The notes under the pieces: model-generated
Told to the model about the DNA's origin: nothing
Databases searched by the model: none
Seen by the model: only the letters and a program-made list of their open reading frames with translations
DNA from: an uncultured Blautia sp.
GTDB lineage: Bacteria; Bacillota; Clostridia; Lachnospirales; Lachnospiraceae
Direction of reading: 5' to 3'
Length of the DNA: 64,000 nt
Assembly (NCBI GenBank): GCA_937893675.1
Contig: CALBGI010000012.1
Coordinates: forward strand, 19,906 to 83,905
Shown here: one piece after another, positions 42,577-51,433 of the stretch
Position numbering within the stretch: position 1 is the stretch's first letter
Layout of the letters: the number at the start of each line of letters is the position of its first letter
Made by a program: the position numbers and the translations under genes

Positions 42577-43536
42577 CTACACTTCCGCTGTAAGCTGTTT
42601 TTCTGTCTGGGCAGTAATATTGTTGATCACATCATAGACCGTTCCGCTGATATCGCAGCCGGCCGCCCGCATATGTCCGCCGCCGCCAAAGAACTGCGCC
42701 ACCTGGCTCACATCCACTTTGCCGTTGGAACGCAGGGATACCTTAAACACCTGAGGGGAAATCTCATAAACAAAGATCGCCACTTCCACGCCGGCGGTCA
42801 GACGAAGCTGGCTGACAATGCCTTCCAAGTCCTTCCCTTCGACACCGTAAAAATCCATATCCTTCTTTTTGAGATAACCAACAATGCATTTTCCGTCCTG
42901 AAGCAGAATGCTCTCCGCAAGCACCCGGCCCATCACCTGATTCTGCAGATATGTTTTCTGGTAAAAAGACTCATCAATGATCTTGCTGAACGGGAAGCCT
43001 GTTTTCATCAGCTCTCCCGCAATGCGCATGGTCTCCGGCGTTGTAGAGGAATACTGGAAAACGCCGGTGTCGTGAGCCATGCCCGTGTAGATCGACTGGG
43101 CAATTTCCCGCGTGATCTTTTCCGGAGCAAGAAGGCTGTAGAGCACCTCGCAGGCAGAGCTTATCTCCCCGCGGATGTGGTTGATCTGCGCAAACCCCGG
43201 ATTGCTCACATGATGGTCGATGCACACGGTTCTTTTTGCTGTGTCAAAATATTCCTCCGCCACTGCCATGCGGTCCTTCGCACTGACATCGCAGGTAACA
43301 AAAAGGTCGTATGTCCGAGGGCCGTCCGTCTGTGTTTTCACATCTTTTATACCTTCGATATAATGAAAAACCGTTCTGGGCTGTTCCAGATAGACGTCCA
43401 CATGAATCTGCGGATAGTTTGTCTTGATATAAAGATATAATGCCATGCAGGACCCTACACAGTCCCCATCCGGGCGTATGTGACCCGCAATTCCCATGGT
43501 CTTTACTCCACCCAGCACCTCTTCCACATTTTTCAT
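42577..43536 (-). CDS. nrnA: DHH-family oligoribonuclease/pAp phosphatase NrnA
   Basis: 319 residues. The DHH domain shows GHIRPDGDCVGSCMA and CIDHHVSNPGF (the DHH metal site); the C-terminal DHHA1 domain has FGGGGHMRAAGC. It degrades short RNAs and 3'-phosphoadenosine 5'-phosphate. It lies between rbfA and truB, ends in TAG, and is four bases from truB. Confidence 0.95.
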   Translation of the reverse strand: MKNVEEVLGGVKTMGIAGHIRPDGDCVGSCMALYLYIKTNYPQIHVDVYLEQPRTVFHYIEGIKDVKTQTDGPRTYDLFVTCDVSAKDRMAVAEEYFDTAKRTVCIDHHVSNPGFAQINHIRGEISSACEVLYSLLAPEKITREIAQSIYTGMAHDTGVFQYSSTTPETMRIAGELMKTGFPFSKIIDESFYQKTYLQNQVMGRVLAESILLQDGKCIVGYLKKKDMDFYGVEGKDLEGIVSQLRLTAGVEVAIFVYEISPQVFKVSLRSNGKVDVSQVAQFFGGGGHMRAAGCDISGTVYDVINNITAQTEKQLTAEV

Positions 43537-43549
43537 ATTTTTCCCTCTC

Positions 43550-43930
43550 TTATTCCTCTGACTGGGAACCTCCGCCGTCTTTTGCCGTCACATCATCAAT
43601 GAGGCGGGACATATTTACGCCGTATTCAATGGATTCATCCAGGATAAACCGGATTTCCGGCGTATTGCGAAGGTTCATGGTCCTGGCAAGCTGGCGGCGG
43701 ATATAGCCCTCGCCGCTTGTCAGTCCTTTGATGGTGTTTTGTTTTGCCTGGGAATCACCCAGAACGCTGATATACGCCTTGCAGGTTTTTAAATCCGGAG
43801 CCACCTCCACAGCCGTGACAGAGGTCATGGGGTGGATGCGCGGATCCTTGATCTCATTGCGGATGATCTGGCTCAGTTCTTTCTGAACCTCGCCGTTGAT
43901 CCGCGTATTTTTGATACTGTTTTTTCGCAT
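43550..43930 (-). CDS. rbfA: Ribosome-binding factor A
   Basis: 126 residues of the KH-like RbfA fold: INGEVQKELSQIIRNEIKDPRI, SVTAVEVAPDLKTCKAYISVLG, and RTMNLRNTPEIRFILDESIEYG. It assists 16S 5' end maturation and 30S assembly. It follows infB by 10 bp in the usual order. Confidence 0.96.
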   Translation of the reverse strand: MRKNSIKNTRINGEVQKELSQIIRNEIKDPRIHPMTSVTAVEVAPDLKTCKAYISVLGDSQAKQNTIKGLTSGEGYIRRQLARTMNLRNTPEIRFILDESIEYGVNMSRLIDDVTAKDGGGSQSEE

Positions 43931-43940
43931 TCAACTTCTC

Positions 43941-46757
43941 CTATCTTGGCACTTCCACCATGATATACGCCTCAACAAGGTCTTCTTCTTTCACATCGTT
44001 GAAGCCATCGAACACAAGACCGCACTCATATCCGGCCTTGACTTCCTTCACATCATCCTTAAATCTCTTAAGGGATGCAAGCGCGCCTTCAAAAATCTGC
44101 TCGTCTTCACGGGTAATGCGCACCTTGCAGTTTCTCTGGAATACACCGTCCAGAATATAGCTTCCGGCAATGGTTCCCACACCGGACGCCTTAAAGAGCT
44201 GACGCACCTGTGCATGACCGATGACCTTTTCCTCGTATACCGGATCCAGCATACCCTTCATGGCAGCTTCCACATCCTCGATTGCCTGATAGATGACGCG
44301 ATAGAGACGCAGATCTACCTTTTCCTGCTCTGCAAGCTGCTTCGCAGTCGCATCCGGACGAACGTTGAAACCGATGATGATGGCATTTGAGGTGGATGCC
44401 AGAGACACGTCGGACTCATTGATCGCGCCTACACCGCCATGGATCACCTTCACAACCACTTCCTCATTGGAAAGCTTGGTAAGACTCTGCTTCACAGCTT
44501 CCACAGAACCCTGCACATCCGCCTTGATGATCAGCGGCAGTTCTTTCAGATCGCTGGCCTGGATCTGGTCAAACAGGTTGTCAAGAGACAGCTTGGATTT
44601 CGTCTCTTCCAGAAGACGGCTCTTGTTTTCGGTAACAAAGGCTCCCGCAAAATTCTTCGCTTCTTTATCACTCTTAAAGGACATGAGGATCTCACCGGCA
44701 TTGGGAACATCTCCAAGACCGAGGATCTCCACCGGCATGGAGGGTCCTGCCTCCTTCACACGGCGTCCCTTGTCATCCATCATCGCACGGACCTTACCGC
44801 TGCAGGCACCTGCTGCGATAAAATCACCCACATGGAGGGTACCCTTCTGCACCAGAATGGTGGCAACCGGTCCCTTGCCTTTGTCAAGCTGCGCCTCGAT
44901 CACAAGACCTCTTGCCGCACGCTTGGGATTTGCTTTGAGCTCGCATACCTCTGCCGTGAGAAGGATCATCTCCAGAAGCGTGTCAATGCCCTCTCCAGTA
45001 TGTGCGGACACGGGAACAAACACGGTGCTTCCGCCCCAGTCCTCGGGAATAAGCTCGTATTCGGAAAGCTCCTGCTTTACACGCTCCACATTGGCGCTGG
45101 GCTTGTCGATCTTGTTGATGGCAACGATGATCTCCACACCTGCAGCTTTTGCATGGCTGATCGCCTCCACCGTCTGGGGCATAACTCCATCGTCTGCTGC
45201 AACTACCAGCACTGCGATATCTGTGGAATTTGCACCGCGCATACGCATGGCGGTAAACGCTTCATGGCCCGGTGTATCCAGGAAGGTAATGTTCTGACCG
45301 TTAATGGAAACCACGGAGGCACCGATGTGCTGCGTGATTCCGCCGGCCTCGCCTCTGGTGACGGAGGTATTGCGGATTGCATCCAGAAGAGAGGTTTTGC
45401 CGTGGTCAACATGTCCCATGACGCAGACAACCGGAGGTCTTGCCACCATGGTCGCCTCATCCTCTTCTTCCTCTTTGAGCAGCTCCTCGATCACATCTAC
45501 TTTTTCTTCCTGCTCTGCAATAATATCAAATTCCAGGGCAATTTCCTGCGCTTTTTCAAAATCGATCTCATGGTTTACCGTAACCATGATTCCCTGCATG
45601 AACAGCTTCTTCACGATCACAGACGGCTGCATCTTCATGGCGTCTGCCAGCTCACGGATTGTCATCTTCTCCGGAAGTGTAATTTCCTTTACCTCCGGCT
45701 TCTTCTCCTCCACCTTCGGCTGGGGAGCCGCTTTCTGCAGCGCTTTGGGAAGGCGGGATGCCATTCTTCCGCCATTCTGGTTCGGTCTGCGGCCGCCGCT
45801 CTGTGTCTTATCAAAATCTTTCTTTTTGTTCTTGTTCTCTCTGTCGCGCTCGCGCTTGCTGTCCTTGGATGTCTTTGTCATCTCCGGTGCAAAGGCTGCG
45901 TCTGCGGCCGGCTTGCGCTGTCCCTGACGCTGTCCCTGGCGGTTCTGTCCGCCGAAACGGCTGTCGCTTCTTCCGTCTCCACGGTTATCTCTGCCTTCGC
46001 TTCTTCCTTCCGGACGGCCCTGGGGTCTTCCCTGACCAAAACGGCCTCCTCTGTTGTCCGGGCGGCTCTGTCCGCTCTGGGGTCTTCCCTCGCCCTGACG
46101 AGCCGGACGGTTCTGTGAAAAGCGCTCTGTGCGCTCACCGGTACGCGGACCTCTGTCCTGGGACGCATTTCTGTTGTCGCGGCTGTCTCTGCCGTCACGG
46201 GGTCCTCGGTTCTGCGCAGGACGCTGGTTTCCCGCCGGCTGTGCCGGGCGTGCGGGCGCTGCCGGACGGTTTCCGGTCTGTACCGGACGGCTTCCTTCTT
46301 CCGGCTTTGCCTGCTGAGGTCTCTCCTGCGGACGCGGCTGTGCCGGGCGCTGATTTCCTGCCGGCTGTGCCGGGCGTGCGGCTGCTGCCGGACGGTTTCC
46401 GGTCTGCGCCGGACGAGAGGGTTTTCCTTCTCCCTGCGTTCTTCTTCTCTTTCCGCCGTCGCTTGCATTCTGCGCGTGATATACACGGATAATGTTTTTC
46501 TTCTTTTTGGGCTGTTCTGTTTTCTCACCCTCTGTGTTTGCCATACCTGTCTTTTCTTCTGTTTTAGGCGTCTCCAACTTTATATTCGGCTCCTTTCCCA
46601 TGTTTGAAAATTTCTCTTTTGCCATCGCAGCATATTCTTCTTCGATGTTGCTCATGTGGCTTTTTATATCAAGACCTTTCGCTTTCAGGAACTCAATGAC
46701 TTCCTTATTCTGTCTGCCAAGCTCCTTGGCAAGCTCATGCACTCTGATTTTTGACAT
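43941..46757 (-). CDS. infB: Translation initiation factor IF-2
   Basis: 938 residues. Residues 1-50 are the IF2-N helix domain (RVHELAKELGRQNKEVIEFLK). About 85-350 is a long disordered, Arg/Pro/Gly/Gln-rich tract with internal repeats. A second IF2-N domain follows (MTIRELADAMKMQPSVIVKKL), then the GTPase (GHVDHGKTSLLDAIR, DTPGHEA, NKIDKP) and domains II-IV. It delivers fMet-tRNA to the 30S subunit. The stop is TAG. Confidence 0.97.
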   Translation of the reverse strand: MSKIRVHELAKELGRQNKEVIEFLKAKGLDIKSHMSNIEEEYAAMAKEKFSNMGKEPNIKLETPKTEEKTGMANTEGEKTEQPKKKKNIIRVYHAQNASDGGKRRRTQGEGKPSRPAQTGNRPAAAARPAQPAGNQRPAQPRPQERPQQAKPEEGSRPVQTGNRPAAPARPAQPAGNQRPAQNRGPRDGRDSRDNRNASQDRGPRTGERTERFSQNRPARQGEGRPQSGQSRPDNRGGRFGQGRPQGRPEGRSEGRDNRGDGRSDSRFGGQNRQGQRQGQRKPAADAAFAPEMTKTSKDSKRERDRENKNKKKDFDKTQSGGRRPNQNGGRMASRLPKALQKAAPQPKVEEKKPEVKEITLPEKMTIRELADAMKMQPSVIVKKLFMQGIMVTVNHEIDFEKAQEIALEFDIIAEQEEKVDVIEELLKEEEEDEATMVARPPVVCVMGHVDHGKTSLLDAIRNTSVTRGEAGGITQHIGASVVSINGQNITFLDTPGHEAFTAMRMRGANSTDIAVLVVAADDGVMPQTVEAISHAKAAGVEIIVAINKIDKPSANVERVKQELSEYELIPEDWGGSTVFVPVSAHTGEGIDTLLEMILLTAEVCELKANPKRAARGLVIEAQLDKGKGPVATILVQKGTLHVGDFIAAGACSGKVRAMMDDKGRRVKEAGPSMPVEILGLGDVPNAGEILMSFKSDKEAKNFAGAFVTENKSRLLEETKSKLSLDNLFDQIQASDLKELPLIIKADVQGSVEAVKQSLTKLSNEEVVVKVIHGGVGAINESDVSLASTSNAIIIGFNVRPDATAKQLAEQEKVDLRLYRVIYQAIEDVEAAMKGMLDPVYEEKVIGHAQVRQLFKASGVGTIAGSYILDGVFQRNCKVRITREDEQIFEGALASLKRFKDDVKEVKAGYECGLVFDGFNDVKEEDLVEAYIMVEVPR
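46209..46420 (-). repeat. Internal coding repeats in infB
   Basis: Two copies of a segment encoding TGNRPAAxARPAQPAGNQRPAQ lie near 46215-46300 and 46340-46420, inside the disordered region of IF-2. They are nearly identical at DNA level, which suggests recent slippage or duplication. Confidence 0.65.
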
Positions 46758-46780
46758 TCGCCATACCTCCTTCTGACTGC

Positions 46781-47110
46781 CTACTCTGTATCAGCAAGGG
46801 CGTCCAACGCCTTTACAATCGCTTTTGCAAAATTATCATCCTGTACTGCCAGGCTGGCCCGGAATTCTTTTCCCATGGCTCTGCCAAGACATTCTTTGTC
46901 GGAAAGGAAATACAACGGAACTTCATAAAATTCACACATATTCCGAAACTTTTTCCTTGTGTTTTCGGAAGCGTCTCCGGCAACCAGCACCAGACGGGCC
47001 TTGCCGCTTTTTACGGATTTTTCCGTGGAAAATTCTCCGCTTACGGTTTTCCCTGCCTTTGTCGCCAATCCCACCAGAGACAATACTTTATTGTTTTTCA
47101 ATCCTTTCAA
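46781..47110 (-). CDS. ylxQ: L7Ae-family ribosomal protein (YlxQ)
   Basis: About 106-109 residues of the L7Ae/L30e fold: VLSLVGLATKAGKTVSGEFSTEKSVKSGKARLVLVAGDAS. Both possible starts are TTG. The one at 47101 is better placed behind AAGGAG than the one at 47110. It is a K-turn RNA-binding protein conserved between ylxR and infB in Firmicutes. Confidence 0.92.
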   Translation of the reverse strand: MKGLKNNKVLSLVGLATKAGKTVSGEFSTEKSVKSGKARLVLVAGDASENTRKKFRNMCEFYEVPLYFLSDKECLGRAMGKEFRASLAVQDDNFAKAIVKALDALADTE

Positions 47111-47366
47111 ACTCCTTCATCAGGTCCTCGTACACCTGCGGCGGAACCGATGTTTTGAGAGAACGTTCCAGGCCGTGATTTTTGACGGCCTTCTCAAGAC
47201 ATTCCCTGGAAAAACAAAGGTATGCTCCCCGGCCGTTCTTTTTGCCTGTGGCATCCAGAACGATCTCGTTTTCTTCGGTTCTTAAGACCCGCATCATTTC
47301 TTTTTTGCTCTTCATTTCCCTGCAGCCGGTGCACTGGCGCATGGGGATCTTAGTTTTCGTCTTCAT
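47088..47366 (-). CDS. ylxR: YlxR family RNA-binding protein (RnpM)
   Basis: 92 residues. The family signature RQCTGCREMKSKKEMMRVLR (paired Cys) and GRGAYLCFSRECLEKAVK are present. Members bind RNA, and a role as RNase P modulator has been reported. It overlaps nusA by 17 bp at its start and ylxQ at its end. Confidence 0.93.
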   Translation of the reverse strand: MKTKTKIPMRQCTGCREMKSKKEMMRVLRTEENEIVLDATGKKNGRGAYLCFSRECLEKAVKNHGLERSLKTSVPPQVYEDLMKEFERIEKQ

Positions 47367-48528
47367 ACTCGGTTATCTCTTCGCCGGCATATTCTTCCGC
47401 CTCTGCCTTCTCTCCGGCATCCTGCTCATATGCCTCATAAGCATCGTCTTCGTAATATTCCTCGTCTTCTTCGTAATCGTAGAAATCTCCGGCCTCTTTT
47501 GCCTGAGTCTCACTCTTGATATCGATTTTGAATCCGGTGAGTCTGGCCGCCAGGCGGGCATTCTGTCCTTCTTTTCCAATGGCAAGAGAAAGCTGATAAT
47601 CCGGAACCACCACGAGGGCTGTTTTTTCATCCGGATCTGCCATAACCGCGATCACCTTTGCGGGACTTAACGCATTCTCAATGAGGATCGCCGGGTTTTC
47701 ATCCCAGTTGATGATGTCGATCTTCTCACCGCGCAGCTCGTCTACCACAGCTCCCACACGGGCGCCGTTCATGCCGACGCAGGCACCTACCGGATCTACA
47801 TCCGGATCATTGCTCCACACGGCGATCTTGGTGCGGGAACCGGCCTCCCGGGCAATGCTCTTGATCTCTACGGTTCCGTCCTTCACTTCCGCCACCTCGG
47901 ACTCAAAAAGGCGCTTCACAAGACCCGGATGGGTTCTGGAAACAAGGATGCGCGGTCCCTTGGGAGTGTCTTTTACCTCAAGGATATAAACCTTGATGCG
48001 CTCCGTCGGCTTAAAGTGCTCGCCCTTGACCTGCTCATTCTCTCCCAGAAGAGCGTCTGCCTTTCCAAGATTGATGCTGACATTGCGTCCAACCACGCGC
48101 TGCACAATTCCCGTCACCACCTCTTTTTCGATGCCATAATACTGGTCGTAAAGTACACGGCGCTCCTCCTCGCGGATCTTCTGAAGGATGACATTCTTGG
48201 CATTCTGTGTGGCGATGCGTCCGAATTCCTTGGAGCGGATTTCCACCTTGAGGACATCCCCGAGCTCTGCGTTGGTGTTGATTTTCTGCGCGTCCACCAG
48301 GGAAATCTCCATGGCCGGGTCATCTACATATTCCACGACCGTTCTGTCCGCGTACACACTGAAATCGCAGGTCTCTGGATTGATGGTTACATGCACATTG
48401 TCCGCTTTTCCAAAATGGTTCTTGCAAGCCTGGATCAAGGACTGCTCAATGGCTTCCAGAAGGGTGTCCTTACTGATATTTTTTTCTTTTTCCAAAATAT
48501 CCAAGGCTTCCATTAACTCTCTGTTCAT
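47350..48528 (-). CDS. nusA: Transcription termination/antitermination factor NusA
   Basis: 392 residues: N-terminal RNA-polymerase-binding domain (1-125), S1 (about 130-200) and two KH domains (VGACVGMNGARVGAVVDEL, ALVVVPDYQLSLAIGKEGQNARLAARLTG). A very acidic tail of about 45 residues (rich in Glu, Asp and Tyr) replaces the longer C-terminal domains of E. coli NusA, as is usual in Firmicutes. Confidence 0.97.
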   Translation of the reverse strand: MNRELMEALDILEKEKNISKDTLLEAIEQSLIQACKNHFGKADNVHVTINPETCDFSVYADRTVVEYVDDPAMEISLVDAQKINTNAELGDVLKVEIRSKEFGRIATQNAKNVILQKIREEERRVLYDQYYGIEKEVVTGIVQRVVGRNVSINLGKADALLGENEQVKGEHFKPTERIKVYILEVKDTPKGPRILVSRTHPGLVKRLFESEVAEVKDGTVEIKSIAREAGSRTKIAVWSNDPDVDPVGACVGMNGARVGAVVDELRGEKIDIINWDENPAILIENALSPAKVIAVMADPDEKTALVVVPDYQLSLAIGKEGQNARLAARLTGFKIDIKSETQAKEAGDFYDYEEDEEYYEDDAYEAYEQDAGEKAEAEEYAGEEITEYEDEN

Positions 48529-48567
48529 TTCTTATTTTTCCTCCTAATTTGTCAAACGCTAGAATCT

Positions 48568-49032
48568 TTAAAACTCAATGGCCATGCGGATCAGGGCGAT
48601 ATCCTTTTTTTCAAAACGGAGTTCCCTGTCCTCATCTTGGATCGTCACACCGGCACCGTCGTAGGCGCGCAGGATGCCGCAAAACTCTTTTTGTTTCTCA
48701 ATCGGGCGGTAGGTACGGATTTCCACCGCCTTTCCCATAGCCCGTTCAAAATCCTTTTCCTTCTTAAGAGGACGGTCAAGCCCCGGCGAACTGATTTCCA
48801 TGATGTAGCTGTCCTCAATAAAATCCTTCTCATCCAGACAATCGCTGAATCTGCGGCTGACCGCTTCACAGTCATTCACCGTAATCCCGCCCGGCTTGTC
48901 GATATATCCCCGAAGATACCAGTTCCCGGCCTCCTTGACATACTCTACATCCACAAGCTCAAAGCCGTTTTCTTCCACTATGGGGCGCAGAAGTGCCTCC
49001 GCTTTCTGTTCGTATTCTTCTCTTCTGCTCAT
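48568..49032 (-). CDS. rimP: Ribosome maturation factor RimP
   Basis: 154 residues: RPIVEENGFELVDVEYVKEAGNWYLRGYIDKPGGITVNDCEAVSR, then DSYIMEISSPGLDRPLKK, the RimP signature. Required for 30S maturation. It is the first gene of the nusA-infB operon, behind a hairpin leader and a consensus promoter. Confidence 0.96.
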   Translation of the reverse strand: MSRREEYEQKAEALLRPIVEENGFELVDVEYVKEAGNWYLRGYIDKPGGITVNDCEAVSRRFSDCLDEKDFIEDSYIMEISSPGLDRPLKKEKDFERAMGKAVEIRTYRPIEKQKEFCGILRAYDGAGVTIQDEDRELRFEKKDIALIRMAIEF

Positions 49033-49064
49033 GTTCCCACCTCCCTTTTTTCCATGTCAGCAAA

Positions 49065-49144
49065 TAGGAGCGGGCTCACGCCCACTCCTATGCCAACAAG
49101 TTCTAAGTTTCATTTATTTTACCACTAACCCATGGAAAATGCAA
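49065..49144 (-). promoter_or_regulatory. rimP operon promoter and leader hairpin
   Basis: TTGCAT (49139-49144), a 17-bp spacer and TAAAAT (49116-49121). The leader contains TAGGAGtGGGC-GTGA-GCCCgCTCCTA (49065-49090), like the hairpin found before rimP in many Firmicutes. Confidence 0.7.
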
Positions 49145-49163
49145 GCATTTTGCCAAAAAAGAT

Positions 49164-51410
49164 TCAGATTCTGGGCTTCACACCCTTGGTATCCCGGTTT
49201 GCAAGCTTCACTTTATTGAGCGCATAGGGTTTTCCGTGATGGGTGATCACATATTCCTGATGCCCGCCAAGCAGATACGCATGCTCCAGGCAGTCTCCCG
49301 GCGAAAGCTTCATCCCCCGCACGCCAACCGCTGTTTTCTTCATCTCAGAAATACCGGATTTGAGAAAACGCAGGAAATATCCGCCCGCGCTCTGGAGCAC
49401 CACCTGCTCCATCTCATCCGCCGCACCCACGAACACCAGCGTGTCTCCCTCAGAAAGCCGGGTAGACGCAATGGTCCTTTTGGTCACATCAAACTCTTCT
49501 CCCTTTACCAGCTTGCACATGGAGCTTGCCGTCACAAAAAGCAGCTTTTGTTTTTTGATCTCCTCCACAGAGGCCACCAGCAGTATCTGTTCCTGTGAGC
49601 TGCTGTAATTGCTCAGGTTGTCCGCCGGAACACCTTTGTCCCGGAACCGCACAAGGGGTATGTCCGCAACCTTGACCGTATGCATTTTTCCCGCATCGGT
49701 AAAAATACAGATTTTTCCGGTGTTCATACAGGAGAACACAAATTTATTCTCACTGTGGACCGCCTCTTTGTTGCGCTCATAAGCGCTCTTGTCTATCACC
49801 TTCATGTAGCCGAACCGGTCCATGAGGAAAAAGACTTCCATCTCTTCTATTTTCTTTTCCTCGTACACAGCTTCTTCCGCATTCTCGATCACCGTGCGGC
49901 GTTTTGTCCCGTACTCTTTTTTTATGGCATCAAGCTCCGTCATGATCACGTTTGCCATAGAATCGTAATTGTTCAGAATATCCTTGTAAAGCGCGATATT
50001 CTTCATGGTCTGAGCGTAATCTGCCTGCAGCGCCTCGATCTCCAGCCCGATGAGCTTATACAGCCGCATTTCCAGAATCGCCGTTGCCTGCCGCTCCGAA
50101 AAGCGAAGCTTTGCAGCCGCCCGCTCGCTGGCCTTGGTCCTGAAGCGGATCCCCTCGGTCGTCCCTTCCACCAGGCATTTCTTTACCTGCTCCCGGTTTT
50201 TGCTTCCTCTGAGGATCTCAATGATCAGGTCAATGACATCGCAGGCTTTGATAAGGCCCTCCTGAATTTCCTTTTTTTCTTCTTCCCGATCCAGGAGCGT
50301 GGTATATTTGCGGGTAGTCACCTCAAACATAAAATCCACATGGTGCTCAATGACCTGCCGAAGGCTCAGTGTCTCCGGACGGCCATCCGCCACCGCCAGC
50401 ATATTTACACCGAAGGTGTCTTCCAGACGCGTCTTCTTGTAGAGCATATTGGTAAGATTCTCCACATCCGCGTCTTTCCGGAGTTCCAATACAATGCGGA
50501 TTCCCTCTTTGGAGGACTGGTTGGAAATATCCACAATATCCGTGGTCTTTCTTGTCTCCACAAGGGCGGCCACATCGTTCAGGAACTTTCCGATGTTCGC
50601 CCCCAGCATGGTGTAGGGGATCTCCGTGATCACCAGCTGCTGCCGTCCGCCTTTTAATTTTTCGATTTCCACCTTTCCGCGAATGCGGATCTTTCCCGTT
50701 CCTGTCTCGTAGATCTTCAGCAGATCATCTTTGTTGACTACGATTCCTCCCGTAGGAAAATCCGGCCCTTTCAAATAACGCATCAGACCCTTGACGCTGA
50801 TATCGTTATTTTTCATGTAGGCCTTGACGGCATCTGCCACCTCCCCCAGATTATGGGGCGGAATACTGGTGGCCATACCTACGGCAATGCCGTCCGCGCC
50901 GTTTACCAGAAGATTGGGAATCCGCACCGGCAAAACCGCGGGCTCTTTTTCCGTCTCATCAAAGTTTGGCACAAAATCCACAACGTTCTTGTCCAGATCT
51001 CCCAGGAACACCTCCTGGGTCAGCTTCTCCAGACGCGCCTCCGTGTAACGCATGGCTGCTGCCCCGTCCCCCTCAATGGATCCGAAGTTTCCATGACCGT
51101 CCACAAGCTTTTTGCCCTTTTTGAACTCCTGCGCCATGACCACCAGGGCCTCGTAGATGGAGCTGTCTCCGTGGGGATGATATTTACCCATGGTATCGCC
51201 CACGATACGGGCGCATTTCCGGTAAGGCCGGTCGTAACGGATGCCCAGCTCGTACATGTCGTAGAGGGTTCTTCTCTGCACCGGCTTCAGCCCATCCCGC
51301 ACATCGGGAAGGGCACGGGAAATGATCACGCTCATGGCATAATCAATATAGGATTTCTGCATAACCTCCGAATAATCGGTGCGGATAATATTTTCCTGTT
51401 TTGTATTCAT
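49164..51410 (-). CDS. Type IIA DNA topoisomerase subunit A (ParC/GyrA-like)
   Basis: 748 residues. The winged-helix core shows GKYHPHGDSSIYEALVVMAQEF (quinolone-determining region with Ser and Glu) and the catalytic Tyr in AAMRYTEARLEKLTQE. The C-terminal beta-pinwheel is short, and I see no QRRGGKG-type GyrA box, which favours topoisomerase IV (ParC) or a second gyrase-like enzyme over the main gyrase. It forms an operon with the B subunit 23 bp upstream. Confidence 0.9.
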   Translation of the reverse strand: MNTKQENIIRTDYSEVMQKSYIDYAMSVIISRALPDVRDGLKPVQRRTLYDMYELGIRYDRPYRKCARIVGDTMGKYHPHGDSSIYEALVVMAQEFKKGKKLVDGHGNFGSIEGDGAAAMRYTEARLEKLTQEVFLGDLDKNVVDFVPNFDETEKEPAVLPVRIPNLLVNGADGIAVGMATSIPPHNLGEVADAVKAYMKNNDISVKGLMRYLKGPDFPTGGIVVNKDDLLKIYETGTGKIRIRGKVEIEKLKGGRQQLVITEIPYTMLGANIGKFLNDVAALVETRKTTDIVDISNQSSKEGIRIVLELRKDADVENLTNMLYKKTRLEDTFGVNMLAVADGRPETLSLRQVIEHHVDFMFEVTTRKYTTLLDREEEKKEIQEGLIKACDVIDLIIEILRGSKNREQVKKCLVEGTTEGIRFRTKASERAAAKLRFSERQATAILEMRLYKLIGLEIEALQADYAQTMKNIALYKDILNNYDSMANVIMTELDAIKKEYGTKRRTVIENAEEAVYEEKKIEEMEVFFLMDRFGYMKVIDKSAYERNKEAVHSENKFVFSCMNTGKICIFTDAGKMHTVKVADIPLVRFRDKGVPADNLSNYSSSQEQILLVASVEEIKKQKLLFVTASSMCKLVKGEEFDVTKRTIASTRLSEGDTLVFVGAADEMEQVVLQSAGGYFLRFLKSGISEMKKTAVGVRGMKLSPGDCLEHAYLLGGHQEYVITHHGKPYALNKVKLANRDTKGVKPRI

Positions 51411-51433
51411 AATCGATCCTCACTGTCCAAAGC

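Noticed and set aside
44439..46118. Long plus-strand reading frame opposite infB
   Set aside because: Low-complexity translation created by the codon pattern of the IF-2 linker; no ribosome site or motif.
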